A DNA stretch of 64,000 bases from Solihabitans fulvus. Lineage in GTDB: Bacteria > Actinomycetota > Actinomycetes > Mycobacteriales > Pseudonocardiaceae. The stretch is taken from assembly GCF_008386585.1 (NCBI RefSeq), contig NZ_VUOB01000002.1, positions 1-64,000 of the forward strand. Reading direction: 5' to 3'. A program made the translations under genes and the position numbers. The notes under the pieces were generated by a model. It did not search any database. It was not told the origin of the DNA and saw only the letters and a list, made by a program, of their open reading frames with translations. Shown here piece after piece: positions 7,522-16,213 of the stretch (its first letter is position 1; each line of letters opens with the position of its first letter).

Positions 7522-8703
7522 TCACGCGCGGTCGGCCAGGGCTGCGGCCATCCGGTCCAGCGCCTCGTCGAGCACGGCAGGCGCCGCGGCGAAGGAGATC
7601 CGGACGTGTCCGGCGCCGCCGGGCCCGAACGCCGTGCCCGCCACCACCGCCACCCCGGCCGTGCGCAGCAGCCACTTCGCGAACTCCGCCGAGTCGGCGA
7701 AGCCCGCGCCGCGCACGTCGGGGAACGCGTAGAAGGTCCCGTCGGGATCCGCGCACTCGACACCCGGCATGGCGGCCAGCGCGGCGACCGTCCGCGACCG
7801 CCGCCGCCCGTACTCCTGCGCCATGTCCAGGACGAACTGCTGTCCGCCGGTCAGCGCCGCGATGCCGCCGCGCTGGGCGAAGGACGCGGCGCAGCTGACG
7901 GTGTGCTCCTGGACCTTGACCGCCTCGCCGATGAGGTCGGTCGGGCCCGCGACGTAACCGAGGCGCCAGCCGGTCATGGCGTAGCTCTTGGAGAACCCGT
8001 TCACCGTCAGCGTCCGGTCCGCGCACCCCGGCAGGGCGGCCAGGCTCAGGTGCTTGCGGCCGGCGAAGATGATCTTCTCGTAGATCTCGTCGGCCACGAC
8101 GAACAGGTCGTGCTCGGCGGCGAAGGCCGCGATGTCCTCGGCCTCCTCCCGCCGCAGCGCGTTGCCGGTCGGATTGGTCGGCGTGTTGACCAGGATCGCC
8201 CTGGTCCGGTCGGTGACGCAGGTGTCGAGCAGCCGCCTGGTGATGCGGAAACCGTTGGTGGGGCTGAGCTCCACCGGAACCGCGCGGGCCCCGACCAGGT
8301 GCGCGATCGACGTGTAGCTCACCCAGCCCGGCGACGGGACCAGGATCTCGTCGCCGGGGTCGAGGATGGTCATCATGGACACGAACAGGGCGTGCTTGGC
8401 CGACGGCGTCACGATGACGTCGGTGCGGGGATCGACGGCGATGCCGTTGTCCTTGGCCAACTTCGCGGCGATCGCGGTCAGCAGTTCCGGCAGGCCGCGG
8501 CTGCCCGTGTAGTGGGTGAAGCCCGCTTCGAGCGCGGCCGCCGCCTCGGCGGCGATGTGCCCGGCCGTGGCGACGTCGGGCTGCCCGCCGCCGAGGTCGA
8601 GGATCCGCGCCCCGCCGGCACGGAGGTCCTGCACGAGGTCGTGTATGGCCACCGTCGCGGATCTCGTCAACCCGGCGAACCGTTGCGCCGCACGGGACTT
8701 CAC
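7522..8703 (-). CDS. PLP-dependent class I aminotransferase
   Basis: A 393-aa fold-type I aminotransferase of the aspartate aminotransferase superfamily. NTPTNPTG (174-181), DEIYEK with Tyr208, the PLP-binding Lys239 in NGFSKSYAMTGWR and a C-terminal substrate-carboxylate Arg region (HVRISFA) are visible. The GTG at 8703 overlaps the stop of the upstream FAD-protein gene (GTGA), so the two are translationally coupled. A longer reading frame to 8781 lies wholly inside that gene and is rejected. It probably converts a 2-oxo acid to an amino acid. Beside an alkylmalate synthase and LeuCD-like isomerase, a chain-extended oxo acid is a plausible substrate (inference). Confidence 0.9.
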   Translation of the reverse strand: MKSRAAQRFAGLTRSATVAIHDLVQDLRAGGARILDLGGGQPDVATAGHIAAEAAAALEAGFTHYTGSRGLPELLTAIAAKLAKDNGIAVDPRTDVIVTPSAKHALFVSMMTILDPGDEILVPSPGWVSYTSIAHLVGARAVPVELSPTNGFRITRRLLDTCVTDRTRAILVNTPTNPTGNALRREEAEDIAAFAAEHDLFVVADEIYEKIIFAGRKHLSLAALPGCADRTLTVNGFSKSYAMTGWRLGYVAGPTDLIGEAVKVQEHTVSCAASFAQRGGIAALTGGQQFVLDMAQEYGRRRSRTVAALAAMPGVECADPDGTFYAFPDVRGAGFADSAEFAKWLLRTAGVAVVAGTAFGPGGAGHVRISFAAAPAVLDEALDRMAAALADRA

Positions 8704-10595
8704 GCGCTCACCCGCTCCCAGTCGGCGGCGGCGAGGACGTCGGCCGCGATCGCGTCGGAGTCGTGCACGAAGTCGCCCCACAGCCCCGGCCGGTTGCTGC
8801 CGACCTGCATGAACCAGCGGGTGTGCTCGGTGGGGATGCCCACCACGTACAGGCCCGTGTCCGGCTCGCCGTCCCGCGCGACCGGGTGGTACGGGCTGCC
8901 GGTGACCGCGACGCCGCCGGTGTGGAACGCCTCAGCGCCGTCGCCGTTGACGTAGCCGGTCCAGATGCCGCGCTCGCGCAGCCTGCGGGTCAGCGGGCTG
9001 AGGTCGCGTGGCAGGTCCGGGTACGGAATGCGGGCGTCGATCACCACGTCGACCGCGACCTCGGCGCCGGCGACCTGCGGGGAGGACACCGTGAAGCGGC
9101 CGCTGGCGGCGTCGCAGGCGAACCGCGCCCTCGGTCCGATCACCCGCAGCACTCCGCACTCGATCAGCGCGAGGAGCTGCCGGAGCCTGCTCGATGGCGG
9201 CCCTGCGGCGAGGAACGCGCTGCGCGGGACGTACCAGCCGAGGAAGTCGTCGCGGTGCGAGGACGGCGTGAGGCCCGAGTAGTCCACCAGCTGGCAGATG
9301 AACCGCCGGCAGTCCCGCAGCACGTCGAGGGCCGCCTTGAGCGGCGAGTCCACGTTGCCCCGGTCCGCGTCCACCAGGTCGCGCCGGATGATCGAGGCGA
9401 GCTCCCGCTCGAAGGAAGGCCGGTCGGGGAAGGACCGGTCCGCGAACGGCCGGGCCAGCGCGTCGAGGTTCAGCCGGGGGAGGTCCGCGATGCCGTGCTC
9501 GGCCGCGATCGCCACCACGTCGGGCAGTTCGGCGCGGGCGGCGACCGCCGAGGTGAACGCGGCGGCGCGCGCGGCGTCGAACCGTTGCCGCAGCGCGGTC
9601 GCGTAGTAGACGAGGTCGATCTCGGCCAGCAGCCAGGGCAGCACGTCGGCCCGGAAGTCCAGCGCTCGCACGGAGTTCCGCCGCACGCGCTGCTCGGTGA
9701 ACAGCACCGGCCGGTAGCCGAACCTCGGCGGCTTCTGGTTGCATCCGCGCGCCGGCAGCGGCATCCCGCTGCGCGAACCGGCCACCAGCACCGGTTCCCG
9801 GCCGCTCGGGTGGTAGCGCAGCCCGCCGTCGTCCGCCTCGGTGAACCGGCCGCCCCTGCCGAGGCTGAACGCGGCCATCACGTCGTAGAAGGACAGGCCA
9901 AGGCCGAGCACGCCGACCGGGGTGCCCGCCGGGATCGCGTCGAGCGGCATGTCCGCCGCGGAGTCGCCCCGCAGGTAGCGCAGCCGGGGCCGGTCGGCGG
10001 CGAACTCGGCGAGGTCGCGCAGCGGCCCGGTCAGCTCCGGCTGCGAGTGTCCCGTGGTGAGCACGACCCGGTCCACCGCAAGGGATTCGCCGCCGGTCAG
10101 CGTCAGGAGGTAGCCGGTGCCGGTCGACTGGAGGTCGGCCACCCTGGCGCGGATCCGGCGCAGCGTCGTGGTGTCCGGCAGCCCGCCCTCCACCGCGTCC
10201 AGCACGAAACGCAGGTAGCGGCCGTAGTCGGCGCGCGCCGCGTAGCCGTCCGGCGAGGCGTTGACCGGGTCGATCGTCCGCCACCACTCGTACAGCGAAG
10301 GGCCGGAACCCGCCCTGGTCGGGCCGTCGTCGGGCAGTCCGGAGAACGCGGACACCATGCCGGCCACCGTGTTCAGCAGGAACCAGGGCGGCTGGTTCGT
10401 CCGGTAGATCCGGCCGGCGCCGACCTCGACCGCGTCGATCAGCAGGATCTCCACCGGCCGCCGGACCGGCCGCTCGGCCAGCCTGGCGGCCATCCGCTCC
10501 ACCGCCATCAGCCCCCTCGGGCCGCTGCCGACCACCGCGACGCGGTACGCCGATTCGGCACGAGGCGCGCTGAGTTGAACTGTTCGCTCGCGCAC
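8700..10595 (-). CDS. FAD/NAD(P)-binding protein (NAD_binding_9-like)
   Basis: A 631-aa Rossmann-type flavoprotein. Near the N-terminus RVAVVGSGPRGLMAVERMA is a dinucleotide-binding GxGxxG motif, followed by RIYRTNQPPWFLLNT. LTTGHS and a second GVLGLGLSFYDVMAAF glycine-rich segment suggest a second nucleotide site. The C-terminus has VAVTGSPYHPV and GLYVVGIPTEHTRWFMQ, typical of FAD-dependent proteins of the NAD_binding_9 family found in actinobacterial gene clusters. Chemistry is uncertain: oxidation, reduction or hydroxylation of a small substrate. It sits in a three-gene minus-strand operon, 4 bases after the oxygenase stop and overlapping the aminotransferase start. Confidence 0.75.
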   Translation of the reverse strand: MRERTVQLSAPRAESAYRVAVVGSGPRGLMAVERMAARLAERPVRRPVEILLIDAVEVGAGRIYRTNQPPWFLLNTVAGMVSAFSGLPDDGPTRAGSGPSLYEWWRTIDPVNASPDGYAARADYGRYLRFVLDAVEGGLPDTTTLRRIRARVADLQSTGTGYLLTLTGGESLAVDRVVLTTGHSQPELTGPLRDLAEFAADRPRLRYLRGDSAADMPLDAIPAGTPVGVLGLGLSFYDVMAAFSLGRGGRFTEADDGGLRYHPSGREPVLVAGSRSGMPLPARGCNQKPPRFGYRPVLFTEQRVRRNSVRALDFRADVLPWLLAEIDLVYYATALRQRFDAARAAAFTSAVAARAELPDVVAIAAEHGIADLPRLNLDALARPFADRSFPDRPSFERELASIIRRDLVDADRGNVDSPLKAALDVLRDCRRFICQLVDYSGLTPSSHRDDFLGWYVPRSAFLAAGPPSSRLRQLLALIECGVLRVIGPRARFACDAASGRFTVSSPQVAGAEVAVDVVIDARIPYPDLPRDLSPLTRRLRERGIWTGYVNGDGAEAFHTGGVAVTGSPYHPVARDGEPDTGLYVVGIPTEHTRWFMQVGSNRPGLWGDFVHDSDAIAADVLAAADWERVSA

Positions 10596-10599
10596 CGCG

Positions 10600-11607
10600 T
10601 CAGTCGCCGATCCGGCCGACGACGCCGTCCTGCCAGCGCCCGTTGTGCCGGTCGGCCGCCGCCCGGTCGCGGAACGCGTAAGTCTTGAGCAGCCAGCGCG
10701 TGCGGGCTCGCTCGGGGTCGTTGATCTCGATGTGCTCGCGGCTGTGCAGGCCGTCCTGGTTGGCGAAGGTGAACAGGTCGCCGGTGCGGATGCGGTGCCG
10801 CTGCTTCTCCGACCTGACCAGGACGTTTTTCAACGCCAGCAAGGCGTTCTTCGCCGAGGCCGGGGCGTCGGCCGCGACGGTGGTGTGGGTGTCCACGTAG
10901 CGGACGCTGTGGTCGTTCTCCAGGATGGGGTGCGCCTCGGACACGGTGAGGGTCCGGTTGTTGTCCTTGGACAGCACGTCGAACGGGGTGACGAAGTAGG
11001 GCAGGCGAAGGGTGTGCTGGTCCTGCTCGCTCAGCCCGGCGAGTAGGGTGCGGCCGTCCACGAAGCTGGTGTAGGTGAAGTCGCCGTCCGGGCACCGCAT
11101 GCCGAGCAGCGTGATGTAGTCCGCGCGGACGGGGTGGGCGGTGCGGTCGTTGTGGAACGCGAGCTCGCCGTCGCTGAACCCGGTCTGCTTGCCCCGGTAG
11201 CGGTTGATGGCGATCACGTCGATGAAGAAGTCCCCGTTGAACCTGGCCCCGTAGGACAGCAGCGGGGTGGCCACCAGCTGGCCGAACAGCTCGAGGAACG
11301 CCTCGGCCACGAAGGTCTTCTTCTTGGCGTACTTGTCCGCGAGCGGGTCCTCCTGGTCGAGCACCGGGACGACCTGGTCGACGGGGCAGTTGCGCAGGAC
11401 GTGCGCGGCCGAGACGCCCTGTTCCCGGTCCGTGCGGATCCGCTCGGTCACCTCGAACAGAAAACGCGGGACCTGACCTCTGTCGATCACATCGGCGACG
11501 GCGCGAGAGAACACAGAGTAGTCGCCGTACGGATTCTTGTCGACGGTCTCCAGCGCGGCACGCAGGTCGTCGCGCTGACTGTCGGTGAAGACATGGGAAG
11601 GTTGCAT
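10600..11607 (-). CDS. TauD/clavaminate synthase-like Fe(II)/2-oxoglutarate oxygenase
   Basis: A 335-aa protein. The metal-binding HxD is HND (His152, Asp154) in GELAFHNDRTAHPVRADY. The distal His is probably His288 in NQDGLHSREH, and an Arg for 2-oxoglutarate lies in ARTRWLLKTY shortly after. The layout (HxD near the middle, HADYI/RADYI-type strand, C-terminal His then Arg) is that of clavaminate synthase-like enzymes, which hydroxylate free amino acids or related small molecules at unactivated carbons. The ATG at 11607 is the first good start. It leads the minus-strand operon oxygenase-FAD protein-aminotransferase, divergent from the alkylmalate synthase. The substrate is unknown. Confidence 0.8.
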   Translation of the reverse strand: MQPSHVFTDSQRDDLRAALETVDKNPYGDYSVFSRAVADVIDRGQVPRFLFEVTERIRTDREQGVSAAHVLRNCPVDQVVPVLDQEDPLADKYAKKKTFVAEAFLELFGQLVATPLLSYGARFNGDFFIDVIAINRYRGKQTGFSDGELAFHNDRTAHPVRADYITLLGMRCPDGDFTYTSFVDGRTLLAGLSEQDQHTLRLPYFVTPFDVLSKDNNRTLTVSEAHPILENDHSVRYVDTHTTVAADAPASAKNALLALKNVLVRSEKQRHRIRTGDLFTFANQDGLHSREHIEINDPERARTRWLLKTYAFRDRAAADRHNGRWQDGVVGRIGD

Positions 11608-12096
11608 GACCGTCTTTCTCAAACGTGTCGGCTCGGCGCACGGGGAACGATGTCGCGCCATACTTTGTGCCTTATCGACTAAAAGCGAGGCCACGTATTC
11701 GCGGAGACAGTTATCTAGTTGTTATCGGAGACGATGGGATGATGGGACTGCTGCCGGATCCGCCGAGGCGGCACGATTGGGGCAATTGTCGCTTCTGGCG
11801 GATGTTGCAGGCGCGATTCGGCCCAGTAGCGACCCGTCGCGGCATCGGCGACCGGGGCGTGCGGGAATGCCCTTTCCAGATCCGTGATCAGCCGTCGTAG
11901 ATCGACTTTCGGCCATTCGGCCGTATTTCCTGCACGGTGTTGACGACGACTGTTCGGTGGGGTTTGATCACGGTGGCCTGGGGGCCTCGGCGCTATCGTC
12001 ACCGTCGATGATAGGACGTCCGAAACCAATCATCGTACCTCGAAAAGGGATTTTCTGTGCCATTCCGAGTGACTGCCGCGCGAGTTTGACGCGAGT
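11608..12096. other. Divergent intergenic region of the metabolic cluster, lower GC, no convincing gene
   Basis: This 489-bp stretch separates the oxygenase operon from the alkylmalate synthase operon. It is visibly richer in A/T than its surroundings (for example 11660-11745 and 12000-12060), so it probably holds both promoters. Overlapping open frames on both strands (about 90-104 codons) show no actinobacterial codon bias or recognisable domain. A decayed gene remnant cannot be excluded. I could not define a -35/-10 pair with confidence. Confidence 0.5.
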
Positions 12097-13344
12097 ATGA
12101 ACGATCAACAATCCGAGTCGATGTCACACCATCCCGCCTCGGTCGAGGTGATCGACTGCACACTGCGTGACGGCGAGCAGACGCCGGGCGTGTGGTTCAC
12201 GGTCGAGGAGAAGGTCCACCTCGCCGAGGCGCTGTCGGCCGCCGGGGTGCGCGTGCTGGACGCCGGCTTCCCGGCATCCTCCGGCGCCGATCTCGAGGCG
12301 ATGCAGGAGATGCGGCACCGCGGCGTGCGCGCCAGCATCGGCGCCACCGCGCGGCCCCTGCCGCAGGACGTCGCCGCGGCCGAGAAGGCGGGTGCCGACG
12401 AGGTCTTCATGTTCATGCCGACCAGCGACCTGCGGCTGCGGGAAACCCTTGGCATCACTCGGGATCAGGCGAGCGAGATCATGCGGGCCGGCGCGCGCGA
12501 GGTGCTCGGCAGGGGCATGGGCCTCAACGTCGTCTTCGAGGACGCCACCAGGGCCGATCCCGAGCACATGGCCGCGCTGGTCGACGAGGTGTGCAGCGAC
12601 GGAACGGCCGCGCGGCTGATCCTGGCCGACTCGGTCGGCTGCGCGCACCCCGCCGGCATGCGGAAACTGGTGCGCTTCCTGGCCGAACGGCTCGACCCGG
12701 CCGTCGCGATCTGCACGCACGCGCACAACGACTTCGGGCTGGCCACCGCGAACACCCTCGCCGCGGTGGAGGCGGGCGCCCGGGCCATCACCTGCACGGT
12801 GAACGGGATCGGTGAGCGGGCCGGCAACGCCGACCTCGCCGAGTGCCTCGCCGCGCTGACCCACCTGCACGGCATCGAGCACGGCGTGGATCCCGAGAGC
12901 CTGCCCGCGTTGTCCCGGCTGGTCGAGCGGATCAGCGGCATCCACATGAGCGCAACCAAACCGGTGACCGGGTTCAACGTCTACCGGCACGAGTCCGGCC
13001 TCCACGTCGACAGCATGTTGAAGAACACCGCCAGCTACGAGTTCCTGCCGGCGTCGTGGACCGGCGGCGAACGCGCCTACGTACTCGGCAAGCACAGCGG
13101 CACCTCGCTGGTCCGGCACATCCTCGGCCGCGCGGGCGCCGAGTGCGACGACGCGACCGCGCACGAGCTGCTGCGGGAGCTCAAGTGCGTGGCCGACGAG
13201 CGGGACAAGACCGGGCACGACAGGGCGTTCCTGGCCAAGGAGGAGTTCACCTCGGCGGCGCTGGCGGGCGTTCCCGAGGACGTGCTGATCAGTGGGTACC
13301 GACGGCGTGTTGAGGAGGACCGTGGCCGGCAGGACCATCAGTGA
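12097..13344 (+). CDS. Alkylmalate synthase (homocitrate/isopropylmalate synthase family)
   Basis: A 415-aa DRE-TIM metallolyase. The signature is [14 protein letters not shown] (Arg24, Asp25, Glu27 region), and the metal-binding HxH is His208/His210 in [27 protein letters not shown] and [14 protein letters not shown] follow. Members condense acetyl-CoA with a 2-oxo acid. At about 415 aa it lacks the C-terminal LeuA regulatory domain, so it is more like homocitrate synthase/NifV-type or pathway-specific synthases than feedback-controlled LeuA. The ATG at 12121 is an alternative start. It is followed, with overlap, by LeuC- and LeuD-like genes, giving the first two steps of oxo-acid chain extension. 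No cognate dehydrogenase is in the window. Confidence 0.88.
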   Translation: MNDQQSESMSHHPASVEVIDCTLRDGEQTPGVWFTVEEKVHLAEALSAAGVRVLDAGFPASSGADLEAMQEMRHRGVRASIGATARPLPQDVAAAEKAGADEVFMFMPTSDLRLRETLGITRDQASEIMRAGAREVLGRGMGLNVVFEDATRADPEHMAALVDEVCSDGTAARLILADSVGCAHPAGMRKLVRFLAERLDPAVAICTHAHNDFGLATANTLAAVEAGARAITCTVNGIGERAGNADLAECLAALTHLHGIEHGVDPESLPALSRLVERISGIHMSATKPVTGFNVYRHESGLHVDSMLKNTASYEFLPASWTGGERAYVLGKHSGTSLVRHILGRAGAECDDATAHELLRELKCVADERDKTGHDRAFLAKEEFTSAALAGVPEDVLISGYRRRVEEDRGRQDHQ

Positions 13345-14590
13345 CAAGGTCATCGACGCGCACAGCGCGGACGACGACGGCACGGCCGCCTACCGCCTGG
13401 TCAGGGTGGACGCGGTGCTTGGCCACGATGCGACCACCGCGCTGCTCATCGACGACTTCGAGCGGCGCGGCCTGACCATCTGGGACCGGGACCGGGTGCT
13501 GCTGACCAACGACCACTTCTCCCCGCCGTCGACCATCGAGTACGCCGACATCTCCAACAAGTTCCTGCGCTTCGCCAGGGACAACCAGGTGACGAACCTG
13601 ATGCTGGACAGGGGGATCTGCCACCAGCTCCTCGTCGAGCACCGGCTCTGCCAGCCGGGCGGACTCGTCGTCGGCGCCGACAGTCACACCGTGATGGGCG
13701 GCGGCATCGGCACCTGCGCCACCGGCATGGGCGCGACGGACATCCTGTTCACCCTCGTCACCGGCACCACCTGGCTGCGCCGGCCGGAGACGATCGCGGT
13801 GCGCTTCCACGGCGAGCTGCCGCCGACCTCCAGCGGCCGCGACATCGTGCTGGAGCTGCTGCGGCTGCTCGGCGAGAGCGGCGCCCAGTACCGCTGCCTG
13901 GAGTTCCACGACGAGTCGCGGCCCAAGCTCTCCCAGGACGACCGCTTCGCCGTGGCCAACATGGCCGTCGAGCTCGGCGCGAAGTTCGGCGTGTTCGTGC
14001 CAGACGAGGTCACCGCCGACTACTGCGTGCGACGCGACGGCGAACTGCTCGCCACGCCCGTGTTGCCCGACGCGGACGCGGTGTACGAGCGGGTACTCGA
14101 CATCGACCTCAGCGCGCTGGACGCGCGGATCGCCAGGCCGTACTCGCCGGGCAACGTCGTGCCGGTCAGCGAGGTCGAGTCCGTGTCGATCTCCACCGCG
14201 TTCCTCGGCTCCTGTTCGAGCGGGCGGCTGGAGGACATCCGCGACGCCGCCGAGGAGGTGGCGGGCAGGGCCGTGCATCCGGCGGTCCGGTTCATCGTGA
14301 TCCCGGCCTCGGTCGAGGTGTTCAAGCAGGCGCTGCGCGCGGGCTACGTGGAGACCCTCACCGACGCTGGCGCGACCTTCAACCACTCCAGCTGCGGCGC
14401 GTGCGGCGGCATCGACAAGGGCGTGCTCGGCGCGGACGACGTCTGCGTGTCCACCTCGAACCGGAACTTCCGAGGCAGGATGGGCCACTGGGACAGCCGC
14501 ACCTACCTGGCCAGCGCGCGCACCGTCGCGCGGGCGGCGCTGCTCGGCCGCATCGGCCCCGACCTGTACCGGAACGAAGGCGCGCGGTGA
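13322..14590 (+). CDS. LeuC/homoaconitase-like isomerase, large subunit
   Basis: A 422-aa aconitase-superfamily large subunit. Three [4Fe-4S] ligands are present: Cys298 (GSCSSGR), Cys358 and Cys361 (SSCGACGG). [19 protein letters not shown] and [13 protein letters not shown] are family motifs. It would isomerise a 2-alkylmalate to the 3-hydroxy isomer with the small subunit that follows. The GTG at 13322 is preferred because the family starts near [10 protein letters not shown] and an AGGAGG lies just upstream (spacing short, 3 bases). In-frame GTGs at 13292 and 13307 are alternatives. It overlaps the synthase gene by 23 bases and the small-subunit gene by 4. Confidence 0.9.
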   Translation: MAGRTISDKVIDAHSADDDGTAAYRLVRVDAVLGHDATTALLIDDFERRGLTIWDRDRVLLTNDHFSPPSTIEYADISNKFLRFARDNQVTNLMLDRGICHQLLVEHRLCQPGGLVVGADSHTVMGGGIGTCATGMGATDILFTLVTGTTWLRRPETIAVRFHGELPPTSSGRDIVLELLRLLGESGAQYRCLEFHDESRPKLSQDDRFAVANMAVELGAKFGVFVPDEVTADYCVRRDGELLATPVLPDADAVYERVLDIDLSALDARIARPYSPGNVVPVSEVESVSISTAFLGSCSSGRLEDIRDAAEEVAGRAVHPAVRFIVIPASVEVFKQALRAGYVETLTDAGATFNHSSCGACGGIDKGVLGADDVCVSTSNRNFRGRMGHWDSRTYLASARTVARAALLGRIGPDLYRNEGAR

Positions 14591-15090
14591 ACGAGATCAG
14601 CGGTCGGATCTGGCTGTTCGGCGACGACGTCAACACCGACGTCATCCATCCGCCCGCGTTCTACAGCCTCGATCCGGACAAGGTCAGGCGCGGCCTGTTC
14701 CACGGGTACGACCCGAAGATCCAGCAGGAGATCCGGCCGGGCGACGTGTTGGTTGCCGGCAGGAACTTCGGCTGCGGGTCGAGCAGGGAGACCTCGGTGC
14801 GCGCCATCAAGCTCAACCACGTCGGCGCGGTGCTGGCCGTCGACTTCGCCAGGATCTTCTTCCGCAACGCCACCAACAACGGGTTGCCCTGCCTCACCTT
14901 CACGCGGCAGGAGGACCTGCTGTCGCTTCGGCAGGGTCAGCACGTGACGGTGAACCTGGAAGACGCCACCCTGGTCACCGAGGACGGCGTGCGGATCCCG
15001 CTCGACCAGCCCGGCGCGTTCGTGCGGCGGATCTGGGCGGCGGGCGGCCTGCTCTCGTTGCTGCCGAACGGTTCCGACGCCGCGCGGTGA
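14587..15090 (+). CDS. LeuD/homoaconitase-like isomerase, small subunit
   Basis: A 167-aa swivel-domain subunit of the short (archaeal/HACN-type) length, with [11 protein letters not shown] near the start and [11 protein letters not shown] in the middle, the hallmark of the family. The loop after the NTDVI motif, which in homologues helps choose between isopropylmalate and homoaconitate, reads PAFYSL. That is unlike the usual RYL-type sequence, so substrate specificity may differ. The GTG start overlaps the LeuC-like stop (GTGA). It ends the synthase-isomerase operon and is followed by a hairpin terminator. Confidence 0.9.
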   Translation: MNEISGRIWLFGDDVNTDVIHPPAFYSLDPDKVRRGLFHGYDPKIQQEIRPGDVLVAGRNFGCGSSRETSVRAIKLNHVGAVLAVDFARIFFRNATNNGLPCLTFTRQEDLLSLRQGQHVTVNLEDATLVTEDGVRIPLDQPGAFVRRIWAAGGLLSLLPNGSDAAR

Positions 15091-15120
15091 TCTGACGCCG
15101 GCGCTCGGCCGGGCCCGCGC

Positions 15121-15148
15121 CGGGAGTCCTGGGCGGCGGGGACTCCCG
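15121..15148 (+). terminator. Rho-independent-type hairpin after the LeuCD-like operon
   Basis: A perfect 9-bp stem CGGGAGTCC/GGACTCCCG (15121-15129, 15140-15148) is extended by further GC pairs on both sides. It lies 30 bases after the small-subunit stop. No U-tract follows, as is common in actinomycetes. Confidence 0.6.
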
Positions 15149-15251
15149 GGCGCGGCGGAGATGTGGCAGAAATTCGTCGATCGGTGGTTTGCGCGGGGGT
15201 CGGCCGGGGTATCCCGTGGCACTGACCCGCGCGGACGAGACGGACCACGAC

Positions 15252-15656
15252 ATGGCTGAGCAGACACCGGAGTGGGGCGCCACCCTGGAGAGAACGACGG
15301 ACGGCGCTGGCGGCCGCCTGATGACCACTCGCGCGTTTGAAGGGGAGCGCGGGGTGATCGTCCGGGTGGCCGGGGAGATCTCCGGCCAGAGCCGGGACGA
15401 GCTGGCCGGGCTGCTGGTCGCCGCCGTGGAGCGGTGGCCGCTGCTGGTGGTGGACCTGACCGGGGTGAACTATCTCGGCGTCGCCGGCCTTGGCGCCATC
15501 GTGTTCGCCGACCGGCACGCCAGGGAGCGCGGCCACGGCGTGCGCGTGGTGGCGAGTTCGGCGGCCACGATGGCCCTGCTGTCCAGGGTGCCGAGGAGCC
15601 TCGGGCTCGCGGTGTTCCGCTCGATGATCGACGCGCTGACCGTGTCGGTCCGCTGA
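15252..15656 (+). CDS. STAS-domain anti-sigma-factor antagonist with the phospho-serine missing
   Basis: A 134-aa single STAS domain with a 30-residue N-terminal extension: VIVRVAGEISGQSRDEL, then LLVVDLTGVNYLGVAGLGAIV. In SpoIIAA/RsbV proteins the loop is D-S-S-G-L-G with a regulatory Ser. Here it is G-V-A-G-L-G (residues 76-81), so the phosphorylatable Ser is Ala78. Such antagonists bind anti-sigma kinases but cannot be switched off by that phosphorylation, or belong to another partner system. No RsbW-type kinase or sigma factor gene is adjacent. The ATG at 15252 was chosen over GTG 15216 and ATG 15321; the ribosome site is weak for all. Confidence 0.8.
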   Translation: MAEQTPEWGATLERTTDGAGGRLMTTRAFEGERGVIVRVAGEISGQSRDELAGLLVAAVERWPLLVVDLTGVNYLGVAGLGAIVFADRHARERGHGVRVVASSAATMALLSRVPRSLGLAVFRSMIDALTVSVR

Positions 15657-15771
15657 ACCCTCCGTGCCGCGCCGGGTGATCGCGCGCCGCACCGCTGCCC
15701 AGCCTGTCTGATGGCCGGGGTCGGGCCGTCGAACGCTCGACCCCGCGCCACCCGGCCGAAAACCGGTTGTG

Positions 15772-16155
15772 TCAGGCGGGCGCGTCGGCGAAGCTGGCGG
15801 CCAGCACACTGCGGTGCGTCGGCTTGGCGGCGGCGTACAGCTCGCGGCCCGCGTCGGTGAGGCACACGGAGATGCCGCGCCGATCGCTGTCGCACATGCT
15901 GCGCACGACGAGGCCCTTGGTCTCCAGCCGTCCGATCAGGCGGGACAGCGCGCTCTGGCTGAGGAACACCATGGCGCCGAGTTCCTGGACGCGGTACGCG
16001 TCCTTGACGCCCTCGGCAAGGCGGTCCAGCACCTCGAACTCGCTCGCCCCGAGGCCGTAGCGCTCGTTGAGCTCGCGGTCGAGTTCGCACCACGTCGAGG
16101 CGTGTCGACTCAACAGCTCACGCCAGGCGTTCACGACGTCTGTGTCGGTCACCAC
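15772..16155 (-). CDS. MarR-family transcriptional regulator
   Basis: A 127-aa winged-helix protein. The MarR core is clear: LGASEFEVLDRLAEG, then QELGAMVFLSQSALSRLIGRLETKGLVVR (recognition helix) and the wing MCDSDRRGISVCLTDAGREL. It is divergent from an EmrB/QacA-type exporter across 58 bp of direct and inverted TGCA-centred repeats. It is therefore very likely the local repressor, released by a ligand that the pump exports. Confidence 0.92.
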   Translation of the reverse strand: MVTDTDVVNAWRELLSRHASTWCELDRELNERYGLGASEFEVLDRLAEGVKDAYRVQELGAMVFLSQSALSRLIGRLETKGLVVRSMCDSDRRGISVCLTDAGRELYAAAKPTHRSVLAASFADAPA

Positions 16156-16164
16156 CGCATCCTA

Positions 16165-16213
16165 GCAGATGCACGAGCACTATGTGCAACTGAATAAAAT
16201 GCACTTGCACTAG
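16165..16213. promoter_or_regulatory. MarR operator/promoter region with TGCA-centred repeats
   Basis: Between the divergent MarR and MFS genes, an A/T-rich core (16191-16200) is framed by GTGCAA (16184-16189) and TTGCAC (16205-16210) in inverted orientation. Further GTGCAT/ATGCAC and GATGCA copies continue into the MFS start region. MarR dimers bind such palindromes, so this is inferred to be the shared operator. Confidence 0.6.

Noticed and set aside
11715..12029. A 104-codon minus-strand gene in the cluster gap
   Set aside because: Poor codon bias, no ribosome site and no recognised domain; competing frames of similar length lie on the other strand.
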